From assembly GCA_030647125.1 (NCBI GenBank), contig JAUSKC010000008.1, positions 1 to 48,351 of the forward strand: a stretch of DNA of 48,351 bases, given 5' to 3'. This document shows positions 37,882 to 45,995 of this stretch, in pieces (position 1 is the first letter of the stretch; every line of letters starts with the position of its first letter). The position numbers and the translations under genes were made by a program. The DNA is from Nanobdellota archaeon. GTDB lineage: Archaea > Nanobdellota > Nanobdellia > Pacearchaeales > GW2011-AR1. Under the pieces are notes generated by a model that worked only from the letters and a program-made list of their open reading frames with translations, was not told the DNA's origin and ran no database searches.

Positions 37882-38652
37882 TGAATTAACGACGGGGGTC
37901 GTTAAATTTGGCTGTATGCGGGAAACTCTCGCTAAGCTTTTAGTACTTATCAATAAACGATAGTAAAAATCTAAAAGATAGAGACAATCCGCAGGAAACT
38001 AAAGATTTAATAATTTTGACCATCTGAGTATGGTCATGAATGACGAGCAATTAATTTACTATCTTACTGGATTTACGGATGGAGAAGGATGTTTTTGCAT
38101 CGCTGTAAAAAATCAAAAGTCCGCAAAAGTAAGATGGGTTCTTGATCCAATTTTTCATGTAACGCAACATGCAAAAAATAAAGATATATTATACCAACTC
38201 CAAAAGATATTGGGTTGTGGTGTAGTTATAAAAAAATACGGACAAGAAGATACAATGCAACTTATTGTGCAAAGTAGAAGAGAACTCGTCGATAAAATAA
38301 TCCCTTTCTTCAAAAAATACAAATTGATAACAAAAAATAAAGATTTTGAAATATTTGCAGAAGTTGTTGAATCATTAGATCAACATAAACATGCAGATAA
38401 AGAAGAGTTCAAAAAATTGTTAGCAAAAGTATTTACAATGAATGGAGAAGGAAAACAAAGAAGATATAAATTAAAAGATATCTTGGAAACTTTAGGATCC
38501 TCAGAGACTATACGCCAAAGCAACAATTTCTAAAAAAATTGTTGGAAGATATAGTCCGACCCTTATGGAGACATAAGGAGATTATTAGAAATAATAATCC
38601 GCCATCAAGAGATGGTTAGTAATTCTTTGAAAAGAATGAAAGTAACAATGTG
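37882..38652 (+). mobile_element. Group I self-splicing intron in 23S rRNA
   Basis: P TGCGGGAAAC (37917), Q AATCCGCAGG (37986), R TCAGAGACTATACG (38501), S AAGATATAGTCC (38546); P1 exon ATGACCCT with IGS GGGGTCGT incl. terminal U.G; intron ends in G. Confidence 0.92.
38030..38533 (+). CDS. LAGLIDADG homing endonuclease (intron-encoded, single motif)
   Basis: 'IYYLTGFTDGEGCFCIAV' LAGLIDADG motif; C-terminal 'LKDILETLGSSETIRQSNNF' overlaps intron R/P8. Confidence 0.93.
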   Translation: MVMNDEQLIYYLTGFTDGEGCFCIAVKNQKSAKVRWVLDPIFHVTQHAKNKDILYQLQKILGCGVVIKKYGQEDTMQLIVQSRRELVDKIIPFFKKYKLITKNKDFEIFAEVVESLDQHKHADKEEFKKLLAKVFTMNGEGKQRRYKLKDILETLGSSETIRQSNNF

Positions 38653-39616
38653 CTTAAGGTAACGTAATACCTTGTCGTCTGAATGGCGACTTGCATGAAT
38701 GGTTTAACGAGGTTGTCACTGTCCCTATCTGGAGCCCTCTGAAAATATTGTCCGGTGCACAGACCGGAGACACCTAGTGGGAAGCGAAGACCTTGTGGAA
38801 CTTTACTGTAACTTGTTGTTGTGAACTTAAGCGGGATGCATAGAATAAGTAGGAGCGTCGATGTCATCATTCTGGTGATGGCGGAGCAAAATTGTAATAC
38901 TACTTATCTTGTTTAAGTTTGCTTACTCTTAAGAGGACAGCAGCAGGCGGGCAGTTTGACTGGGGCGGTGCCCTGTCGAAAAGATATCGATAGGACCCAA
39001 AATCAAGCTCACCTAGCTTGGAAATCTAGGGATGAGTGCGAGGGCAAAAGCTTGATTGACTGTATTTTGAAAAGCAAGAAATGCAGAGACGAAAGTCGGG
39101 CCTAGTGAACCCACGTGCTTTTTTAATAGGAGCCGTGTCTGATAGAAAAGTTACCCCAAGGATAATTGGCTGGTCGCCCCCGATAGTCCACATTGACGGG
39201 GCGGTTTGGTGCTTCGCTGTCGGCTCTTCCTATCCTGGTAGTGCAGCAGCTACCAAGGGTGTCGGAGTTCACGCATTAAAAGGGATCGTTAGCTGGGTTA
39301 AGAACGTCGCGAGACAGTTTGTATGATATCTACTAGGTGTGTTGTTGTCTGAGTGGAACGATCTTCTAGTACGAGAGGAACGGGGGTCGGATGCCTCTAG
39401 CGAGCGGTTGTCAAAAGGCAGGCCGCATAGCCACGCATTAGCGAATAAGATCTGAAAGCATCTAAGATCGAAGTCGTCCGCAAAACGAGACAACTAAGGC
39501 CGTCATAGAAGATGACGTTGATAGAGTTCTTGTGTAAGATTCAAGCTTCGGCGAGAATTTCAGCATAGAACTACTAAAAGCTTTATTTGTAGAAAAAAAG
39601 ATCTTATAGTTTAGGG

Positions 39617-39632
39617 TACCTTCTACTGCTTG
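39617..39632 (+). other. Pre-23S processing stem, 3' strand
   Basis: taccttctactgcttg, exact reverse complement of 35878-35893. Confidence 0.8.
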
Positions 39633-39688
39633 ATGATTTGATATTCTGACATAATTAAATTTAAATATAGAAAGTTAATTGGAAAATT

Positions 39689-39946
39689 ATGGAATACACT
39701 CCAAAAGATATTGCGGAAATTGCTATAGCCCATGGAAATCTCGAAGTTGCTCTCAGAGATTTTAGAAGAAAAATAGATGAAGAAACTCAAAAAAATCTTT
39801 TAACAGCAATCAGAGAATATGAAATTAAAGTTCCTGACGTGATTAGAATACAAACAGCTTTTTTAAGAGAGGATCATGAGGATTTAATATATTTAGCACA
39901 ATTAAAATTAGACCGATTTTATGATTCTTGTTCAGCTCATAAATAA
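39689..39946 (+). CDS. Hypothetical helical protein between 23S and RNase P RNA
   Basis: ORF. Confidence 0.5.
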   Translation: MEYTPKDIAEIAIAHGNLEVALRDFRRKIDEETQKNLLTAIREYEIKVPDVIRIQTAFLREDHEDLIYLAQLKLDRFYDSCSAHK

Positions 39947-39983
39947 TCAATAACTTTAAATATCCTTCAAATTCTTCAATTAT

Positions 39984-40325
39984 GTAAGTTGGGTAGTTGA
40001 CTTCGGGAATTTGTCATTGAATTGACAAGTGTTGAAACATTAAACATCAACGCTAATTCTTGAGGAAGGTCCGCTCACCGTCGAGAAATCGATAAATATG
40101 TTGTCTTTCGAAAGAAAGATTCCTGTGAAGGAAAGCTCCAGAACAGAAACGATACAGAACTTGGGGAGTAATGATTTTATATGAACTGAGAACCAAGAAA
40201 CTGATGAAACGGCTGTCTCAACAGGTGCAAGGTTTCGTACCGCAAAGTTGAATGTCAACACGTTCCGTCTGCGGAAACCAGAGGTTTCTCGGGGAACGAC
40301 AGAAAGTGGCCTATTCCCAACTTAC
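39984..40325 (+). ncRNA. rnpB: RNase P RNA
   Basis: P1 GTAAGTTGGG/CCCAACTTAC; CR-I 'gaggaaggtccgctc'; CR-V 'gacagaaagtggcctattccc'. Confidence 0.93.
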
Positions 40326-40342
40326 AATTTTTTATTATCAAA

Positions 40343-41053
40343 TCATTTTTTATTTCTCTTATAAAATAAATATATAGAAATTAAAATTAATATTTCACCG
40401 ACGATAAATAAAGGCCAGTTATAATCTTGTGGAATGTAATTAGAGATGATATTCTGGAAGTCATTATTTGGGGCCAAAGTCAAGAATTGTGATGTAAAAT
40501 TATTTAAGAAGATTAATTTTCCATAATCAATCAAAAATGTATAAAGGATGACTAAAGAACCGACGACAAAAAGCAAGATTTCTTTTGTTCTGAATTTTAT
40601 ATTCTGATTTTTATCGTAACAATGCAAAATGCACAAAGACAAAATAATTAGTCCTATTGAATAAATTATAGGTGCTAAAACAGGACTATCCCAAGGCCAA
40701 GGAATCAGGAATAACAAATCCCAAGTTAAAAATGAAGATGGCCAATTCAAGATTACTTTGAGCCAAACATAATAAAAAATATCCCATATTGCAAATGCAT
40801 AGAAAAAGTAGGCAGTTCTATCAATAAACTTCTTTCCAGCTAAAATTGCGACGCTGATTAACATTACAATTGTAAAAAATTCCCTTATCCATTCAATCGC
40901 CAAGATATTAGGATCTATAGATGATAAAGGAAAGTTAAATCCTGAAGGATAATAGATTTTTCTGAGATAAACAACAATTACTGATTCCAGAAAAGCCATT
41001 GCTATTGCAAAAATCGTAACGACTAAGATTGTTTTTATTGAACTCTTTTTCAT
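40343..41053 (-). CDS. Multi-TM membrane protein, unknown
   Basis: Seven or so hydrophobic helices. Confidence 0.6.
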   Translation of the reverse strand: MKKSSIKTILVVTIFAIAMAFLESVIVVYLRKIYYPSGFNFPLSSIDPNILAIEWIREFFTIVMLISVAILAGKKFIDRTAYFFYAFAIWDIFYYVWLKVILNWPSSFLTWDLLFLIPWPWDSPVLAPIIYSIGLIILSLCILHCYDKNQNIKFRTKEILLFVVGSLVILYTFLIDYGKLIFLNNFTSQFLTLAPNNDFQNIISNYIPQDYNWPLFIVGEILILISIYLFYKRNKK

Positions 41054-41084
41054 TATAAATAAAATAAAAACAAGTTAATAATCT

Positions 41085-41495
41085 TTACGAAAAAGCGCTT
41101 ATTTGATTTTGAAAAACAAAATTTTGTTTTTCTTCTCTTGAATTTGCTTTGTATACTTTCCCTTTACTAAATGGAAGAGAAAGTTCTTTTGCTAGATCCT
41201 CCAAAACTTTTGCAGAGGTAGTGAAAAAACATATAGACCATCCTCTTTTAGGTGTTTGGGTTGTATTTTCTCTTATTTTTACAACTTGGGATCTGTAAGC
41301 CAATTCTTCTTCTCCAGAATTGTAGTCAAAGAGTTTCATCCCTTCACTTCTTAATTTTGCTAAGGCCTCAAAGATTTTTTCTTTGTCTACGTAAACAAAT
41401 CCTTTGTAAGATCTCAAAGTTTTATATTCTGTAAATGCCAGAATATACTCTGCGTTTGGATTACCACAAACTTCGGTTCCTGGTTTTCTTAGCAT
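41085..41495 (-). CDS. Hypothetical protein
   Basis: ORF. Confidence 0.5.
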   Translation of the reverse strand: MLRKPGTEVCGNPNAEYILAFTEYKTLRSYKGFVYVDKEKIFEALAKLRSEGMKLFDYNSGEEELAYRSQVVKIRENTTQTPKRGWSICFFTTSAKVLEDLAKELSLPFSKGKVYKANSREEKQNFVFQNQISAFS

Positions 41496-41512
41496 GGTTT
41501 TCTATGATTTTA

Positions 41513-41725
41513 TCATTTAAATTTTTTATCATTAAGAGAAACATTTCCAATTTCTTTTAGTTTAGAGATTTGCTCTTCGGTTAAGATATCTGTTCTTGGG
41601 AATAACAAATTAATTTCAATTTCAGGATTTTGCTCCCTGAGTTTTAATACGCTTTTGTAATTTTCTTCAAAGTTTTCTGAATAAACAGAATAATTGAAAG
41701 TGTAGTTGATTCTGTAGATTTCCAT
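41513..41725 (-). CDS. Hypothetical protein
   Basis: ORF. Confidence 0.45.
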   Translation of the reverse strand: MEIYRINYTFNYSVYSENFEENYKSVLKLREQNPEIEINLLFPRTDILTEEQISKLKEIGNVSLNDKKFK

Positions 41726-41737
41726 ATTTGTTTCAGA

Positions 41738-41818
41738 ATATTTACTTATGGGGACATGGAGTTCACTCCGTTCACTCTCGTTCGAAATTTCAGTTTCAAA
41801 CGAGGGAGTCGAACCCTA
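41738..41818 (-). pseudogene. tRNA-Phe 3'-end duplicate interrupted by a hairpin insertion
   Basis: GGGTTCGACTCCC ... [CTCGTTTGAAA/TTTCGAACGAG hairpin] ... TGTCCCCA + shared downstream TAAGTAAA, matching the intact tRNA-Phe 3' end. Confidence 0.6.
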
Positions 41819-41837
41819 TTCAATTTAAATTTACTTA

Positions 41838-41908
41838 TGGGGACACCGGGAGTCGAACCCGGGCACATAGAGCTTCAGTCTAATGCTCTCCCGCTGAGCT
41901 ATGCCCCC
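41838..41908 (-). tRNA. tRNA-Phe (GAA)
   Basis: Minus: GGGGGCA TAGCTCAGCGGGAGAGC ATTAGA CTGAAGC TCTAT GTG CCCGGGTTCGACTCCCGG TGTCCCC A. Confidence 0.95.
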
Positions 41909-42008
41909 TAAACCTATTTAAAATTTAATATTGGATGTTTTTTAAATGTTTCAAATATTAAAAAGTTTTATAAATAAAGAGATTATTGTTTAAATTAAGA
42001 GAGGTTAT

Positions 42009-42287
42009 ATGGAAAAAGATTTTGAGGATAAGGTTGCTTATGTTCTTGGCTTAGTGAGTATAATAGTTTCGCTTTCTTTAATAAGTCCTTTGGGCGGCTT
42101 GGTAAGCGGAATTTTTGGTATGGTTCTGTCAAAAAATTCAAAAACCGACTTAGGAAAAAGAGCGCGAAGATTAAACAAATGGGGGATATTTATAGGTGCA
42201 ATATTATTCGCGGTATTAATCAGCTTAACTGTCTGGGCGACGATAAATGGAGTAAACAATCCTGTTAGCGGATTCCCTCAATACTAA
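42009..42287 (+). CDS. Small two-TM membrane protein
   Basis: ORF with hydrophobic helices. Confidence 0.55.
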   Translation: MEKDFEDKVAYVLGLVSIIVSLSLISPLGGLVSGIFGMVLSKNSKTDLGKRARRLNKWGIFIGAILFAVLISLTVWATINGVNNPVSGFPQY

Positions 42288-42288
42288 A

Positions 42289-42864
42289 ATGAACAAAAAA
42301 GTAAAATTTAATTACCAGAAAAAAGGCGCAATGGAAATGTCCGTCGGGACAATTGTTACAATAGTTCTTTTAGTTAGCGTTTTGGTTTTAGGTTTAATTT
42401 TAATAAAGAATATCTTTAGCAGTGCAACCGGTGCCGTTAAATTGACTGATGCCCAATTAACAAATCAAATTAATCAGTTGTTTTCTGCAGATCAAAAATT
42501 AGTTTTAGCCCCCAGCACAGCGACGATAAAAATGACTAGAGGGGATATTTACCCGATAAAGATTGGAGTTAAAAATAGATTGCAAGGAAATGTTGGTCAA
42601 AATCCCACGTTTGATTATAAAGTTTATGTAGATGATCCTGATGTTAGAAATAATTGTGGAATAGATGCAAATACTGTTCAGTCGTGGATACAAGGCGGCG
42701 ACGGAAAAAATATTCCCATGCCAACAGGAGAAGATATTCATATGGAACCTATAGGATTTAATATTCCATCTACAGCACCATTATGTTCTGTAAAAATAAG
42801 AGTTGAAGTGTTAGTAGATAATGCTAATTACGCATCAAGCGCATTCTTTATGCAAACTATATAA
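42289..42864 (+). CDS. Pilin/archaellin-like or single-pass surface protein
   Basis: 'KKGAMEMSVGTIVTIVLLVSVLVLGLILIKNIF' N-terminal helix after basic GA cleavage-like site. Confidence 0.55.
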   Translation: MNKKVKFNYQKKGAMEMSVGTIVTIVLLVSVLVLGLILIKNIFSSATGAVKLTDAQLTNQINQLFSADQKLVLAPSTATIKMTRGDIYPIKIGVKNRLQGNVGQNPTFDYKVYVDDPDVRNNCGIDANTVQSWIQGGDGKNIPMPTGEDIHMEPIGFNIPSTAPLCSVKIRVEVLVDNANYASSAFFMQTI

Positions 42865-42894
42865 TTTTTTAAATAGCTATTTCCTCGGTAAATT

Positions 42895-44229
42895 ATGGTT
42901 TTAGAATTATACAATACATTAACAAGGAAAAAAGAAGTTTTCAAGCCGATACACAAGGACTATGTTGGAATTTATTCATGCGGGCCGACTGTCTATAACT
43001 ATGCGCATATCGGAAATTTAAGAACTTACATATTTAATGACTTACTAAAAAGAAGCTTGATTTTTCTTGGATATAAAGTTAAACATGTTATGAATATTAC
43101 TGATGTAGATGACAAAACAATAAAAGCCAGCCAGAAAAATCACGAAAAATTAAATGACTTTACAAGAAAGTATGAAAAAATATTTTTTAATGATTTAAAC
43201 GAATTAAATATTATCAAACCGGACTATGTTCTTCGTGCGACGGAGAACGTGCAAGATATGATAAAAATGATACAAAAACTTTTGGATAAAGGCTACGCTT
43301 ACAAGGCCTCCGATGGAATTTATTTTTCAATTTCAAAAGATAAGAATTACGGAAAACTTGCAAACTTAAAAAAAATTAAAGATAACAAAGAAAGAATAAA
43401 AAATGACGAATATGATAAAGAAAATCCACAGGATTTTGCGTTGTGGAAATTCTATGCGAAAGAAGACGGAGATGTTTTCTGGGAAGCACCTTTTGGAAAA
43501 GGCCGACCGGGGTGGCATATAGAATGTTCTGTAATGTCAACTAAAGTACTTGGAGATTCCTTTGACATTCACACCGGAGCAACCGATTTAATTTTTCCAC
43601 ATCACACAAATGAAATTGCGCAAAGCCAAGCAGCTACTGGTAAAAATTTTGTTAATTACTGGATTCATACTGGATTTTTGAACATGAAAGAAGGAAAGAT
43701 GTCAAAGTCCGTTGGGAATATTTTATACTTGGAAAACTTAATAGAAAAAGGATATAATGCTATGGAATACAAATATATGACTTTAAATACACATTACAGA
43801 ATGCCTTTGAATTTTTCTATAGAAAATCTGGATGCTTCTAAGAATGCATACCAAAGGTTAAAGAATATTATTTCTGAAATTAAAAACGATAAAAAAGTTA
43901 ATGATAAATATCTTAAAGAATTTACAGAAGCAATTGAAGATGATTTTGATATGCCGCGTGCCCTTTCAATTTTGTGGAACTTAATCCGTGATGAAAATGC
44001 TAATGGAAAGATTGAAACAATAAAAAAAATGGATGAAGTTTTTGGATTGAAGTTTTTGGAAAAAGAAGAAATTAAAATTCCTTCAGAAGTTAAGAAATTA
44101 GTTGATGAACGCGAGCGCGCCCGAAAAGAAAAGAATTGGAAAAAGTCGGACGAGTTAAGAGATAAAATAAAAAAATTAGGTTTTATCGTCGAGGACAATG
44201 AAAATAGAAGTAAATTGGTGAAGATATAA
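42895..44229 (+). CDS. cysS: Cysteinyl-tRNA synthetase
   Basis: 'YSCGPTVYNYAHIGNLRTYIFNDLL' HIGN motif, 'KEGKMSKSVGNI' KMSKS. Confidence 0.95.
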   Translation: MVLELYNTLTRKKEVFKPIHKDYVGIYSCGPTVYNYAHIGNLRTYIFNDLLKRSLIFLGYKVKHVMNITDVDDKTIKASQKNHEKLNDFTRKYEKIFFNDLNELNIIKPDYVLRATENVQDMIKMIQKLLDKGYAYKASDGIYFSISKDKNYGKLANLKKIKDNKERIKNDEYDKENPQDFALWKFYAKEDGDVFWEAPFGKGRPGWHIECSVMSTKVLGDSFDIHTGATDLIFPHHTNEIAQSQAATGKNFVNYWIHTGFLNMKEGKMSKSVGNILYLENLIEKGYNAMEYKYMTLNTHYRMPLNFSIENLDASKNAYQRLKNIISEIKNDKKVNDKYLKEFTEAIEDDFDMPRALSILWNLIRDENANGKIETIKKMDEVFGLKFLEKEEIKIPSEVKKLVDERERARKEKNWKKSDELRDKIKKLGFIVEDNENRSKLVKI

Positions 44230-44312
44230 AAAAAGATATATAATTGAAAAAATCATCTAAAGATTTCTGTCCAAGCGTTATAATATAAAAACCTTCAACA
44301 TATTAGATATTA

Positions 44313-44921
44313 GTGAAACATTACTACTTTATCCAGGAAAATGAGAGTCATAAACTAAAAAATCTATTAATTACAATTTTTATCTTAACATTAATTATAT
44401 TTATAGGAATTTATTTTTATAGTTTCTTTTATAATCTAATTCATAAAACCCCTTTTGTGTACAATGTAATAATCGCAGTGAAAGGAGATGTAATAAACAC
44501 AACTCCCATTGGTCTTTTTTATCTTCATTTTATCGGAGGCATATTTTTTGTACCTTCTGCAGATGAGTTAATCTTTTATTATGGTTTAATAGAAGGAAAT
44601 CCCCCCATCCTATCTTTTCTTGCAGCTTTAATTGGTTTTTTATTAGCACAAATATTAAATTATTTTATTGGATTAAAAACCAGTTCTTTTATATTAAATA
44701 TTGTATCAAAGAAAAAAGTATACAAGACTAGAAGGTTCGTAAATAAATATGGGGCCTATGGAATCTTTATATTTAACGTTCTTCCTCTTCCTTCTCCTCT
44801 GCTAACTTTTGCTCTTGGACTAGCCAAATATAATTTTAAGAGGTTATTTTTAATAACTATCCTAGCAAAAAGTATAGAATATGGCATTTTAATAGCCATT
44901 TTCCTTCTATTTTCCATATAG
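44313..44921 (+). CDS. DedA/VTT-like membrane protein (GTG start)
   Basis: Multi-TM; 'FVNKYGAYGIFIFNVLPLPSPLLTFALGLAKYNFKRLFLITILAKSIEY'. Confidence 0.65.
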   Translation: MKHYYFIQENESHKLKNLLITIFILTLIIFIGIYFYSFFYNLIHKTPFVYNVIIAVKGDVINTTPIGLFYLHFIGGIFFVPSADELIFYYGLIEGNPPILSFLAALIGFLLAQILNYFIGLKTSSFILNIVSKKKVYKTRRFVNKYGAYGIFIFNVLPLPSPLLTFALGLAKYNFKRLFLITILAKSIEYGILIAIFLLFSI

Positions 44922-44950
44922 TATTTATACTCCTTCTTCTTAATTCTAAT

Positions 44951-45442
44951 ATGTTAAATCCACATCACATAATTCGCAAAGAATTAGAATTAGATAAAAC
45001 AATTAATTTGAAAGAACTAATCGGGAAGAAGATTCTTTCTTTTGGGGGGAAAGTTATAGGGAAAATTTCCCAGATTAGAATAAATCCAACTAATTTAAAT
45101 TTGGAAGGAATACTAATAAAAAGAGATATCTTTGGTAAACCTTTGTATATCGGAAAGAGCTATTTTTCTCATTTATCCCATGATGCAGTAATTCTTAATA
45201 TAGAAATCTCTCTTTTAATCAAAGGGAAGAATGTGATAACTTCTGGAGGAAAGATAATTGGAAAGGTTACTGAAGTTGTAAGAAAAGGATCAACTAATGA
45301 TATTAAGGTTCTTATGGTAAGATCCTTTTTCAGTAGAAGATTCTTGATTCCAGCTTCTGCTATTAAATATATTGGGAAGTCAGTTATATTAAAACCAAAT
45401 TATAATGCAAAGAAAAAATATTTCTGGCAGAAAGTTGAATAA
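44951..45442 (+). CDS. PRC-barrel domain protein
   Basis: 'LIGKKILSFGGKVIGKISQIRINPTNLNLEGILIK' PRC-barrel repeats. Confidence 0.75.
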   Translation: MLNPHHIIRKELELDKTINLKELIGKKILSFGGKVIGKISQIRINPTNLNLEGILIKRDIFGKPLYIGKSYFSHLSHDAVILNIEISLLIKGKNVITSGGKIIGKVTEVVRKGSTNDIKVLMVRSFFSRRFLIPASAIKYIGKSVILKPNYNAKKKYFWQKVE

Positions 45443-45920
45443 TGCAATAACCTCAGAAGATATACTTGGAAAGGATGTTATAGACTTGGAAGGAAATTTA
45501 GTTGGAGTTGTTGAAAAGATTTTTATTGATCCAGCTTCTTTAAGATTTATTGGCATTTCCGTCGATAAAGGGTTTATAAAAAAAGGTCTTTCTATAGGAA
45601 AGAACTACATTCTCAAAATAACAGAACATGCGGTATTTCTTAAAATAAGAATTGCTTATGATATGAAAGGAATGTTTGTTTTTGATAAAGATGGAAAGAA
45701 AATTGGCAAGGTTTCTTCCATAGAATTACACGGCAACAGAAACAAAATAAAATCAATTCACGTGGAGACTGGTCTCTTCTCATCGCTTCTTAAAAAGGGA
45801 TTGATAATTCCTGCAAGATCTATAAAGAGGATAGGGGACAATATTATTCTTAAAAACAGTGAAAAGATATTATTAAGAAATGGGCTATACAATGCGATTC
45901 TTCAGTCCACGAAGATATAA
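45405..45920 (+). CDS. PRC-barrel domain protein (overlaps previous ORF)
   Basis: 'ILGKDVIDLEGNLVGVVEKIFIDPASLRFIGISV'. Confidence 0.75.
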   Translation: MQRKNISGRKLNNAITSEDILGKDVIDLEGNLVGVVEKIFIDPASLRFIGISVDKGFIKKGLSIGKNYILKITEHAVFLKIRIAYDMKGMFVFDKDGKKIGKVSSIELHGNRNKIKSIHVETGLFSSLLKKGLIIPARSIKRIGDNIILKNSEKILLRNGLYNAILQSTKI

Positions 45921-45995
45921 TAAACACGGGATACAAAAATCAGTTAAGAAAACCACTTAAATAAGAATTTTAAACTAACATTTGTTTGTTTTTGT

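Larger units (their letters stand above)
36010..39585 (+). rRNA. 23S ribosomal RNA (interrupted by intron 37882-38652; ends approximate)
   Basis: 'gaaggacgtggcaagctgcgataagc' near 5' end; 'ggtaactatgaccct' / 'cttaaggtaacg' exon junction; 'agtacgagaggaacgg' sarcin-ricin loop. Confidence 0.93.

Noticed and set aside
37882-38652. Bulge-helix-bulge (archaeal-type) rRNA intron
   Set aside because: Group I P/Q/R/S elements, U.G splice site and omega-G are all present, so a group I intron explains it better.
39590-39984. 5S rRNA gene downstream of 23S
   Set aside because: No 5S-like sequence recognised here; the structured region is RNase P RNA. 5S is presumably elsewhere.
40040-40261. Minus-strand 73-aa ORF
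   Set aside because: Entirely inside the RNase P RNA gene.
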